Source: Actinomycetes bacterium (lineage in GTDB: Bacteria > Actinomycetota > Acidimicrobiia > Acidimicrobiales > RAAP-2). From it: a stretch of 6,650 nt of DNA. The position numbers were made by a program, and so were the translations under genes. Location: the NCBI GenBank assembly GCA_021850345.1, contig JAJZMN010000107.1, forward strand, positions 1 through 6,650, given 5' to 3'. Under the pieces are notes generated by a model, which was given only the letters and a program-made list of their open reading frames with translations, searched no databases and was not told the DNA's origin. Positions 1-5,957 of the stretch are shown one piece after another (positions within the stretch are counted from its first letter, which is position 1; the number at the start of each line of letters is the position of its first letter).

Positions 1-131
1 ACGCCTTCACCCTCGTGGATCAATCCCAAGAGGATGTGCTCCGTCCCGATGAAGCTGTGGTTGAGTAGGCGCGCTTCTTCCTGCGCCAACACAAGCACTC
101 GCCGCGCCCGGTCGGTGAAGCGTTCGAACAC
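1..131 (-). CDS. clpC: ClpC-type AAA+ chaperone, N-terminal fragment (runs off left edge)
   Basis: The first 43 codons read [20 protein letters not shown], then a stretch with [20 protein letters not shown]. This is the opening of the Clp N-terminal repeat domain of ClpC, including its conserved GTEHILLGL segment. In this family the protein is a cytoplasmic AAA+ unfoldase that feeds substrates to the ClpP peptidase; the N-domain binds adaptors and substrates. The ATPase domains lie outside the window, so ClpC is favoured over ClpB or ClpA only because the N-terminus matches ClpC closely and clpC sits near lysS in actinobacteria. The GTG start at 131-129 is supported by GGAGG at 143-139, seven bases upstream. 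It is transcribed leftwards, divergently from the prenyl synthase gene, and is separated from lysS by that gene. Confidence 0.93.
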   Translation of the reverse strand, partial: MFERFTDRARRVLVLAQEEARLLNHSFIGTEHILLGLIHEGEG

Positions 132-138
132 GTGACCG

Positions 139-143
139 CCTCC
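139..143 (-). promoter_or_regulatory. Ribosome binding site of clpC
   Basis: GGAGG on the minus strand lies seven bases before the GTG at 131-129. It fixes the start of the ClpC reading frame exactly where family homology begins. Confidence 0.75.
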
Positions 144-253
144 GTACTGGCTCGTCCCTAGGTCTGCAGTGTACCCGGAGGGTCCTTCTCGACCGCCGCG
201 CTTCATCCGGCGCGCCGGGCGAGCCAGGACCCCCTGGTCGCAGCCCTTCTTCT

Positions 254-282
254 CACATATGCCCAGGTCACTGTTTCCCCAA
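254..282 (-). promoter_or_regulatory. Weak candidate promoter for clpC
   Basis: On the minus strand TTGGGG (282-277) is followed after 17 bases by TATGTG (259-254), in one of the least GC-rich stretches of the intergenic region. Both hexamers are poor matches to a housekeeping sigma consensus. A second possible -10, TACACT at 174-169, lies closer to the gene but has no clear -35 partner. No convincing ClgR or heat-shock operator was seen. This is a guess from composition and spacing only. Confidence 0.18.
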
Positions 283-458
283 GACGCCCTGGGCAGCCGA
301 TCCGGGCCTGTCGGGGCCGATCGGGGCCCATGACCGCTCGACCAGACAGGCGGTGCAGGAACGGGGGGCGTCGCCAGCGCACGAGCGGCCTTGGGCGGCG
401 GGTCGCCCGGACGCAACACCGGACACCGCACCGGGCACCTCCCAAGCGCACCGCACCG

Positions 459-530
459 GATGCCTCCTCAGACGCCACGCAGGATGCCTCCGCAGACGCC
501 ACGCAGGATGCCTCCGCAGACGCCACGCAG
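459..530. repeat. 24-bp tandem repeat, three copies
   Basis: Three head-to-tail copies of a 24-bp unit occupy 459-482, 483-506 and 507-530. Each starts GATGCCTCC and ends CAGACGCCACGCAG. Copies two and three are identical, and copy one differs by a single base (T for G at 468). A degenerate remnant, GACGTCCCGCAGGGCGCC, follows at 531. The array ends about 95 bases before the start chosen for the prenyl synthase. Near identity between copies suggests recent slippage or duplication. If the region were translated in the frame upstream of the synthase, the unit would encode an 8-residue Arg-rich repeat, which I regard as non-functional. Confidence 0.95.
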
Positions 531-625
531 GACGTCCCGCAGGGCGCCCCGCCTCCGTTGACCGTGGCGGCTCGAGCCAGAGCCAAAGTGTTCCGCCCCT
601 GCAGCGGTCGCGTAACGTGCTGGTC

Positions 626-1600
626 GTGAACGCTACGGAGGCCCTCGACCTCCCCATGGTCGACGAGGACCTACAGCGCCTCGAACCCCTGCTCGCCGGA
701 TCGGTGATGACCGGTGACAGCTTCCTCGACGACGTCACCACCCACCTCATCGCCGCGGGCGGCAAGCGCCTCCGCCCGGCCCTCGCCCTCGTGGCAGCCA
801 CCCGGGGCGAGCGCCCTGCGAGCGAGGAGGATCTCCTGGGCGGCGTCGCCGTGGAGCTCGTGCACCTCGCCTCGCTCTACCACGACGACGTCATCGACGA
901 GGCCACCGTGCGACGCAACGTGGAGAGTGTGAACAGCCGGTACGGCAACCTCGTTGCGATCGTCGCCGGCGACTACCTGCTGTCGCGCTCGGCGGCGATC
1001 GCGGCCGCCCTCGGGACGGAGATCGCGGGGTTGCTCGCGACGACGCTCGGCCTGCTGTGCCAGGGTCAGGTCGTCGAGGTCCGCTCGTGCTTCAAGACGG
1101 ACCGTGGAGAGGACGACTACTTTGCGGCGATCGCCGGCAAGACGGCGGCGCTCATGTCCGCGTCCTGCCGTATCGGGGCGCTGACGAGCGGCGCGCGGCG
1201 CGACGAGGTCGAGGCGTTCACGCAGTTCGGTCGCGCGTTCGGGATGGTCTTCCAGCTGCGCGACGACGTGCTCGACGTGATCGCCGAGGACGGCGAGCTC
1301 GGGAAGCCTCCGGGCCAGGACCTCGCGGAGGGGGTGTACACGCTGCCCGTGCTGCTCGCGCTGCGCGATCCGGATGCGGGTCCCGAGCTCCGGACGCTGC
1401 TCGGCCAGCCCCTCGGACAGCCCGAGCGCGAGAAGGCCCGCTCGATCGTGAGCGAGTCGCGGGCCGTTGCGGCAACGGTGGCCATCGCCCGGCGCCACCT
1501 CGCCCAGGCGGTCTCGGCAGCCAACGGAATCGGCCCCCGGCACGTCGCATCGGGGCTCGAGCGGCTGGCGAGCTCCCTCCTCGAAGACCTGCCCGGCTGA
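626..1600 (+). CDS. Long-chain polyprenyl diphosphate synthase (trans-isoprenyl synthase)
   Basis: With the GTG at 626 the protein has 324 residues, normal for the family, which condenses isopentenyl diphosphate onto an allylic primer. Visible motifs are GGKRLRP (residues 45-51), which binds the diphosphate; the first Asp-rich motif DDVID (87-91) in VHLASLYHDDVIDEATVRR; GDYLL after it; GKTAALM; and the second Asp-rich motif DDVLD (213-217) in FQLRDDVLDV. Small residues four and five positions before the first motif (Ser, Ala) are typical of long-chain enzymes of the hepta- to nonaprenyl type rather than farnesyl or geranylgeranyl synthases. A menaquinone side-chain role, like actinobacterial GrcC, is an inference. 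The start is uncertain: GTG 617, GTG 626 and ATG 656 are all in frame. GTG 626 gives the usual N-terminal helix but no clear ribosome site; GGAGG at 637-641 is 14 bases from the ATG. A further upstream extension through the tandem repeat is unlikely. The gene is convergent with lysS. Confidence 0.9.
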   Translation: MNATEALDLPMVDEDLQRLEPLLAGSVMTGDSFLDDVTTHLIAAGGKRLRPALALVAATRGERPASEEDLLGGVAVELVHLASLYHDDVIDEATVRRNVESVNSRYGNLVAIVAGDYLLSRSAAIAAALGTEIAGLLATTLGLLCQGQVVEVRSCFKTDRGEDDYFAAIAGKTAALMSASCRIGALTSGARRDEVEAFTQFGRAFGMVFQLRDDVLDVIAEDGELGKPPGQDLAEGVYTLPVLLALRDPDAGPELRTLLGQPLGQPEREKARSIVSESRAVAATVAIARRHLAQAVSAANGIGPRHVASGLERLASSLLEDLPG

Positions 1601-1659
1601 CCCGAAGCGAGTAGCCGAGGACGCCCGAGAAGGCGGCTTGTACTCCGTTCGACTTCGTT

Positions 1660-3087
1660 CTACTTCGCCGCCTGGTCGCCCTCCACCCGCTCGGGACGCA
1701 TCATCGGGAAGGAGATGACCTCCCTGATGTGGGCCGCGTCCGCAAAGAGCATGGCGAGCCGGTCGATGCCGATGCCGAGGCCCCCCGTCGGGGGCAGACC
1801 GTGCTCGAGCGCACGCACGTAGTCGGTGTCGACGACCATGGCCTCCTCGTCGCCGGCCGCTCGGGCCGCGGCCTGCTCCTCGAAACGCGCCAGTTGCTCT
1901 GCGGGGTCGACGAGCTCGCTGAACGCGTTGCCGAGCTCGCGCCCGGCGACCACCGGCTCGAAGCGCTCGGCCAGCATCGGGTCCTCCCGGTGTGCGCGCG
2001 CGAGCGGCGACACCTCCTTCGGGTAGTCGTACACGAAGACCGGGTCCCACAGGCCGCCTTCGGTGGTCTTCTCGTAGAGCTCGAGCACGAGCTTCCCGGC
2101 CCCCCAGCTCTGCTCGACCGGGATCCCCGCATCACGTGCCCACTTCTCGAGTGTCCCGCGCGGCGTGTGCACGCTGACGTCGAGACCGGTCGCCTCGCTC
2201 ACCAGTCCGGTCATCGTGGCGCGTCGCCAGGGAGGCGCGAGGTCCAGCGGCCTTCCCTGGTACGAGATGGAGGTGGTGCCGCAGATGTCGAGTGCAAGGC
2301 CAGACACGAGGTCCTCGACGAGCTCCATGATGTCGCGGTAGTCCGCGTATGCCTGGTAGAGCTCGAGCGTCGTGAACTCGGGATTGTGGCGGGGGGACAT
2401 CCCCTCGTTGCGGAACAACCGTCCGATCTCGAACACCTTCTCGAACCCGCCCACGACGAGCCGCTTCAAGTAGAGCTCCGGGGCCACGCGCAGGTACACG
2501 TCCATGTCGAGCGCCCGGAAGTGGGTGACGAAGGGACGTGCGTGGGCGCCGCCGGGAATCGGGTGGAGGATGGGGGTCTCCACCTCGATGAACCCGAGGT
2601 CCCACAACCGCTCGCGCATGCGGCGGACCAGGCGGCTTCGAAGGAGGAGCGCCTGGCGGCTCTCCAGGTTCGCCCAGAGGTCGACCTCCCGCTGGCGGAA
2701 TCGGGTCTCGACGTCGGTGACGCCCCGCCACTTGTCGCCGAAGGGCCGCTGGGCCTCTGCGAGGAGCACCCAGTCCGCCACCTTGACGGACAGCTCGCCG
2801 CGGCGCGTCCGCACGACCTCGCCCGTCGCGCCGATCCAGTCGCCGAGCCGGAGCCGGCTGAATGCGTCGAAGTCCCGGGTCACGTTGGACAGCGCGAACA
2901 GCTGCACCGCCCCGGAGGAGTCGCGCAGTTCGGCGAAGGCGAGCTTGCCCTGGGGGCGCGAGAGCATGACGCGACCCGCGACAGCCACCACGTCACCGGA
3001 CTCTTCTCCTGCGGCGAGACCGCTCCAGCGCTCGACCACCTCTGCGGCCGCGGCCGTCTGCTCGAACCGGTAGGGGACTGTCGTCAC
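1660..3087 (-). CDS. lysS: Lysyl-tRNA synthetase, class II
   Basis: This 475-residue cytoplasmic enzyme charges tRNA-Lys with lysine using ATP. The N-terminal OB-fold anticodon-binding domain (about residues 33-110) contains GRVMLSRPQGKLAFAELRD. The class II core follows: motif 1 around residues 166-186 (FIEVETPILHPIPGGAHARP), motif 2 around 216-243 with FRNEG and RHNPEFTTLE, and motif 3 GLGIGIDRLAML (436-447). YLRVAPELYLKRL (198-210) and GRELGNAFSEL (382-392) are typical of the LysS subfamily rather than AspS or AsnS. The GTG start at 3087 overlaps the coaX stop (GTGA, 4 nt), implying translational coupling. This start leaves out the basic leader of about 20 residues seen before the OB fold in many LysS proteins; the upstream codons do not restore it. 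The gene ends with TAG, 59 bases from the convergent prenyl synthase stop. It is the last gene of the folate-pantothenate operon here. Confidence 0.97.
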   Translation of the reverse strand: MTTVPYRFEQTAAAAEVVERWSGLAAGEESGDVVAVAGRVMLSRPQGKLAFAELRDSSGAVQLFALSNVTRDFDAFSRLRLGDWIGATGEVVRTRRGELSVKVADWVLLAEAQRPFGDKWRGVTDVETRFRQREVDLWANLESRQALLLRSRLVRRMRERLWDLGFIEVETPILHPIPGGAHARPFVTHFRALDMDVYLRVAPELYLKRLVVGGFEKVFEIGRLFRNEGMSPRHNPEFTTLELYQAYADYRDIMELVEDLVSGLALDICGTTSISYQGRPLDLAPPWRRATMTGLVSEATGLDVSVHTPRGTLEKWARDAGIPVEQSWGAGKLVLELYEKTTEGGLWDPVFVYDYPKEVSPLARAHREDPMLAERFEPVVAGRELGNAFSELVDPAEQLARFEEQAAARAAGDEEAMVVDTDYVRALEHGLPPTGGLGIGIDRLAMLFADAAHIREVISFPMMRPERVEGDQAAK

Positions 3088-3944
3088 GAGCCGCGCGTCC
3101 TTGTGCCGACGTTGCGCTCGTAGACGAGCCGCAACCCGTGCAGCGTGAGCCAGGGCTCGACGTGCTCGATCGTCTCCGAGTACGGCGCGACGAGCTCGGA
3201 AAGCCCGCCGGTCGCGATGACGGTCGCCGCGCCGAGCTCTGCCAGGATGCGCCGGCACATGCCGTCGACCTGCGCCGCAAACCCGTACAGCGCGCCCGAC
3301 TGGATGGACTCGGCGGTCGAGCGGCCGATGGCAGAGCGAGGCTCGACGAGCTCCACGCGCCGGAGCGCGGCGGCATGACGGAACAGCGCCTCCATGCTGA
3401 TCGCGATCCCCGGTGCGATCGCACCGCCCAGGTACTCGCCGGCGCTCGAGATCGCGTCGAAGGTCGTCGCGGTACCGAGGTCCACCACGACGCACGGACC
3501 CCCGTAGAGGTCGAAGGCGCCGACCGCGTTCGCCACGCGGTCCGCACCCACGTCCTTCGGGTTGTCGTACAGCACCGGCATTCCGCTCCTCGTGCCCGGC
3601 CCGAGCACGACGCAGGGCACGTCGGCGAACCAGCGGGCTGCAGTCTGGCGCAATTCACCGGTGATCGAGGGCACCGACGAGCAGATCGCGAGGCCGTCGA
3701 CCGTCTCGGCGATGTCGAGGCCCTCGAGATCGAGGATCTGCGTGAGCAGCACCGCGTACTCGTCGGGGGTGCGCGACGGCACCGTGGACAGCCGCCAGTG
3801 GTGCGTGAGGTCGCGCCCGTCGTGGTGCTCTGCGCCGATGCCGAAGCCGACGTCCGCCGCAGGCATCGCCTCGCGCTCTTGCGGCGTCAGGGCGAAGAGA
3901 CCGATGACCGTCTCGGTGTTGCCTGCGTCGATGGCGAGCAACAC
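3084..3944 (-). CDS. coaX: Type III pantothenate kinase
   Basis: This 286-residue protein phosphorylates pantothenate to 4'-phosphopantothenate, the first step from vitamin B5 to CoA. CoaX belongs to the acetate/sugar kinase/Hsp70 actin fold. Seen in the sequence: the N-terminal phosphate-binding loop DAGNTETVIGLF (6-17); SSVPSITGELR (89-99); GADRVANAVGAF (133-144) with the family's catalytic Asp as D135; the second phosphate loop VVDLGTATTFDAIS (153-166); GGAIAPGI (173-180); and ATGGLSELVAPY near the C-terminus. It is longer than many homologues because about 23 extra residues (roughly 19-43) separate the first two strands. The GTG start at 3944 lies 3 nt after the panC stop and has GGGAGG eight bases upstream, inside the panC end. 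The stop overlaps lysS by 4 nt. Following panC directly, it completes the route from pantoate and beta-alanine to phosphopantothenate. Confidence 0.96.
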   Translation of the reverse strand: MLLAIDAGNTETVIGLFALTPQEREAMPAADVGFGIGAEHHDGRDLTHHWRLSTVPSRTPDEYAVLLTQILDLEGLDIAETVDGLAICSSVPSITGELRQTAARWFADVPCVVLGPGTRSGMPVLYDNPKDVGADRVANAVGAFDLYGGPCVVVDLGTATTFDAISSAGEYLGGAIAPGIAISMEALFRHAAALRRVELVEPRSAIGRSTAESIQSGALYGFAAQVDGMCRRILAELGAATVIATGGLSELVAPYSETIEHVEPWLTLHGLRLVYERNVGTRTRGS

Positions 3945-3947
3945 CGC

Positions 3948-5045
3948 TCAAGCCTCCCGTGCGTCCATGGATGCGCCGTCGGCGCCCGGAGCATCCGCGC
4001 GGGCGACTGCATCCATCGCCACATCGACGTCCGCCGACCGGACGCGAGCGATGTCCGCGGCGGCTGCCGCGCCGTCATCGGCCGCGGCGGTCGAACGGAG
4101 AGACGACCTCGACGCGACCCGGTTGGCACCGTGGACGCCCGCGCACACCACGTCACCGGCGGCATCGCCCGTGCGCGTGGCGGCGGGCTCGGACGGGCGT
4201 GGTGCGGGACAGTTGTCGATGAGACGGACGGGCCCGATCTCGGCCGCGACGAGGAGCCTCACCGCTGACGGCTCCGACAGCGATGCCGGCACCGTCAGGT
4301 CTCCGGCGTCGACCGCCGCTGCGTAGTCGAGGCGCGCCAGGGGCTCGGCCGAGACCACGGCGGCCATCGCTGCCGCCACCTCGTCGGGACGGTCCGCTCC
4401 GTGCGCGACCGCGTCCCGTCCCACCTCGAGCGCACGCCACAGCACGGGGGCAGCCCTCCGCTCGTCTGGAGAGAGCCGCAGGTTGCGGCTGGAGAGCGCG
4501 AGCCCGTCGGCGTCTCGTACGGTGGGGCACCCGACGACGTCCACCGCCAGCGCGAGGTCCACCGTCATCCGGCGTACGAGCGCGAGCTGCTGGAAGTCCT
4601 TCTCCCCGAAGTAAGCGGCGCACGGACCGGCGAGACACAACAGCTTCGCGACGACGGTGGCCACGCCGTCGAAGTGGCCCGGCCGGGATGCCCCTTCCCA
4701 GCGGTCGCCGAGGCCGGCGACCGAGACCCTCGTCGCCGATCCCGCCGGGAACATCGCCTCTGCGCTCGGCACGAAGAGGGTCCGAACGCCTGCCGACTCG
4801 CAGATCCGGAGATCGGCCTCCATCGTCCGCGGGTAGCCGGCGAGGTCCTCGGGCCGGTCGAACTGCAGCGGGTTGACGAAGATGGAGACGGCGACGTGCC
4901 CCTGCTCGGCGACCGCCCGGGCGATGAGCGAGCGATGGCCCGCGTGGAGCGCGCCCATGGTCGGCACGAGCCCGACGCCAACCCCGTCTCGGCGCGCGCG
5001 GTCGAGCGCATCGCGAAAGCCGACCAGGTCGGGGACGATCTGCAC
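3948..5045 (-). CDS. panC: Pantothenate synthetase with an extra C-terminal tail
   Basis: PanC joins pantoate and beta-alanine with ATP, through a pantoyl-adenylate, to make pantothenate. The catalytic part (residues 1-279) is complete: PTMGALHAGHRSLI with the nucleotidyltransferase signature HAGH at 34-37; SIFVNPLQF (54-62); the YPRTMEADL segment; RPGHFDGVATVVAKL (121-135); FGEKDFQQL (146-154), a substrate and ATP-binding loop; LALSSRNLRLS (182-192); and the usual family end VRLIDNC (273-279). Homologues normally stop near here at about 280 residues, but this frame continues for 86 more Ala/Asp/Arg-rich residues to a TGA at 3950-3948. The tail matches no domain I know and is probably disordered. 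The GTG start at 5045 lies one base after the DUF2520 stop and has no clear ribosome site, suggesting coupling. No panD follows, although it does in mycobacteria. Confidence 0.95.
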   Translation of the reverse strand: MQIVPDLVGFRDALDRARRDGVGVGLVPTMGALHAGHRSLIARAVAEQGHVAVSIFVNPLQFDRPEDLAGYPRTMEADLRICESAGVRTLFVPSAEAMFPAGSATRVSVAGLGDRWEGASRPGHFDGVATVVAKLLCLAGPCAAYFGEKDFQQLALVRRMTVDLALAVDVVGCPTVRDADGLALSSRNLRLSPDERRAAPVLWRALEVGRDAVAHGADRPDEVAAAMAAVVSAEPLARLDYAAAVDAGDLTVPASLSEPSAVRLLVAAEIGPVRLIDNCPAPRPSEPAATRTGDAAGDVVCAGVHGANRVASRSSLRSTAAADDGAAAAADIARVRSADVDVAMDAVARADAPGADGASMDAREA

Positions 5046-5046
5046 G

Positions 5047-5892
5047 TCAGGTGCGCGTGGCCCCGGCGACGGGCACAGCAGCAGGCGACTCTCCGTCCGT
5101 CGGGCTCGTCGGTCCTGGGGCGTCGGCCCCGGCAACGGCTGGGGCGTCGGCACCGGCTGGGGGCTGTGGCCCGTGAGGGTCTGCGCCCACCGTGAGCTGC
5201 AGGACGAGGCCCACGCCCGCCCGGTAGGCGGCACGTTCGGACTCGGGCATCGCGTCGAGGTGGCGAGCGAGGGTCTGCCAGTCCCCGCGCGCGGCGGGAC
5301 CCGTGAGCGCCCGGCGCGGCCCGAGCCGGCCGGCGTCGTCGACCGCGCCACGAGCGAGCGGCAGGAAGGCGTCGAGTGGGAGCCCCGCGGCTCCTGCGAT
5401 CCGCTCCACTTGGCCGAGCAGCCCGACGACATGGTTGGCGGCAATGGACGCGGCCGCGTGGTACGAGGCGCGGGCGTCGTCGGCGACGTGGACCGACCTG
5501 CCGCCGAGCGCCGCGGCGATGTCGCGCGCGATCGGGTCGCCGGCCACTGCGAAGGTGACTCCGGACCTCAGGCGGGCAGCACCGATCTCGGGATCGGGGA
5601 GGGCGACGAGCGGATGGAGCGCGGCCCGCCGCTGGTGGTGGCCGAGCACGCCGGGACCGAGCGAGCCGGCGAGATGGACGACGGGGGTCGACGCGACCGG
5701 GCGGACGGCTGCCGCCACCTCGGGGAGCTTGTCGTCGGGCACCGCGAGCACCAGCGCATCGACCCCCTCGGCGGCGTCCGCGACGTCGTCGTTCCTGCCG
5801 AGGATGGGCAGCACGGTCCAGCCCACCTCGTCGAGCGCGCGGGCGAGCGAGCAGCCGGCCCGTCCCGGGCCGATGATCCTTATCGTTGGCAC
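5047..5892 (-). CDS. Rossmann-fold / DUF2520 oxidoreductase-like protein, possible ketopantoate reductase
   Basis: This 281-residue protein begins PTIRIIGPGRAGCSLARAL, a dinucleotide-binding beta-alpha-beta unit with GPGRAG at residues 8-13. VDALVLAVPDDKLPEVAAAV and VVHLAGSLG follow, as in NAD(P)-binding Rossmann domains of this family. Next come ALHPLVALPDPEIG and GVTFAVAGD, then a helical C-terminal domain with ASYHAAASIAANHVVGLLGQ and LTGPAARGDW, as in DUF2520 proteins such as the mycobacterial gene upstream of panC. The last 40 or so residues are a Pro/Ala/Gly-rich tail. The GTG start at 5892 is supported by AAGGAG at 5904-5899, six bases upstream. Its stop is one base from panC. I recall that a ketopantoate reductase of Francisella, PanG, was described as distinct from PanE and related to this type. 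Together with the position next to panC, this makes ketopantoate reduction a plausible but unproven role. Confidence 0.87.
   Translation of the reverse strand: MPTIRIIGPGRAGCSLARALDEVGWTVLPILGRNDDVADAAEGVDALVLAVPDDKLPEVAAAVRPVASTPVVHLAGSLGPGVLGHHQRRAALHPLVALPDPEIGAARLRSGVTFAVAGDPIARDIAAALGGRSVHVADDARASYHAAASIAANHVVGLLGQVERIAGAAGLPLDAFLPLARGAVDDAGRLGPRRALTGPAARGDWQTLARHLDAMPESERAAYRAGVGLVLQLTVGADPHGPQPPAGADAPAVAGADAPGPTSPTDGESPAAVPVAGATRT
5115..5157. repeat. Direct repeat of 19 bp at 24-bp period in the tail of the DUF2520 gene
   Basis: CTGGGGCGTCGGCCCCGGC at 5115-5133 recurs at 5139-5157 with one mismatch, at a spacing of 24 bases. On the coding strand each copy encodes AGADAP, giving PAGADAPAVAGADAPG in the tail. 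The period is a multiple of three, so the frame is kept. It looks like local duplication in a tolerant, disordered end. Confidence 0.85.
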
Positions 5893-5957
5893 CGACTTCT
5901 CCTTCGGCGTTCCAGCCCCTCCTGGGTGCCGGTCGCGTGTGGCGATCGGGTCGTCGC
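5893..5957 (-). other. 65-nt spacer between folK and the DUF2520 gene
   Basis: This is the widest gap inside the minus-strand gene cluster. It contains the AAGGAG ribosome site for the DUF2520 gene (5904-5899) and no clear terminator or promoter, so read-through from the folate genes into the pantothenate genes is the simplest reading. Confidence 0.5.

Larger units (their letters stand above)
132..625. other. Divergent intergenic region between clpC and the prenyl synthase gene
   Basis: This 494-nt stretch has no gene that I can support. From left to right it holds the clpC ribosome binding site, a perfect 12-bp palindrome CCGGCGCGCCGG at 207-218, a short inverted repeat CCAGG/CCTGG at 224-237, a weak minus-strand promoter candidate, GGGGCC-rich direct repeats around 305-330, and a 24-bp tandem array at 459-530. 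TTGACC at 558-563 resembles a -35 element for the plus-strand gene, but no good -10 follows at the right distance. Open frames cross the region on both strands, but they are low-complexity, Arg/Ala-rich and resemble no family. The repeat unit is a multiple of three, which helps keep such frames open. Confidence 0.6.

Noticed and set aside
558..589. A promoter for the prenyl synthase from TTGACC at 558-563
   Set aside because: No acceptable -10 hexamer occurs 16-18 bases downstream; the nearest candidates are too far or too weak.
353..625. A 91-residue N-terminal extension of the prenyl synthase through the repeats
   Set aside because: The in-frame upstream sequence is Arg-rich low complexity, unlike any family N-terminus, and starting at 626 gives the normal family length.
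330..629. A possible 99-residue plus-strand protein across the tandem repeat
   Set aside because: Low-complexity, Arg/Ala-rich, no family resemblance, no convincing ribosome site, and it overlaps the chosen synthase start by a few bases. The repeat unit length keeps several frames open artificially.
1613..1638. A bidirectional terminator between the convergent prenyl synthase and lysS genes
   Set aside because: AGCCG/CGGCT can pair over a 16-base loop, but the stem is only 5 bp and there is no T-run on either side.
671..2050. Long minus-strand open frame across the prenyl synthase gene and the lysS end
   Set aside because: It is antisense to the synthase with its conserved motifs, and is an expected product of high-GC codon bias.
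1729..3123. Long plus-strand open frame opposite lysS
   Set aside because: It mirrors lysS codon bias; no domain is recognisable, whereas lysS has all class II motifs.
3948..4208. A hidden or frameshifted panD in the PanC tail region
   Set aside because: All three minus-strand frames were read; none shows the PanD start or its Gly-Ser processing site region.
3138..4268. Long plus-strand open frame opposite coaX and the end of panC
   Set aside because: Antisense shadow of coaX; composition is Arg/Ala/His-rich with no family features.
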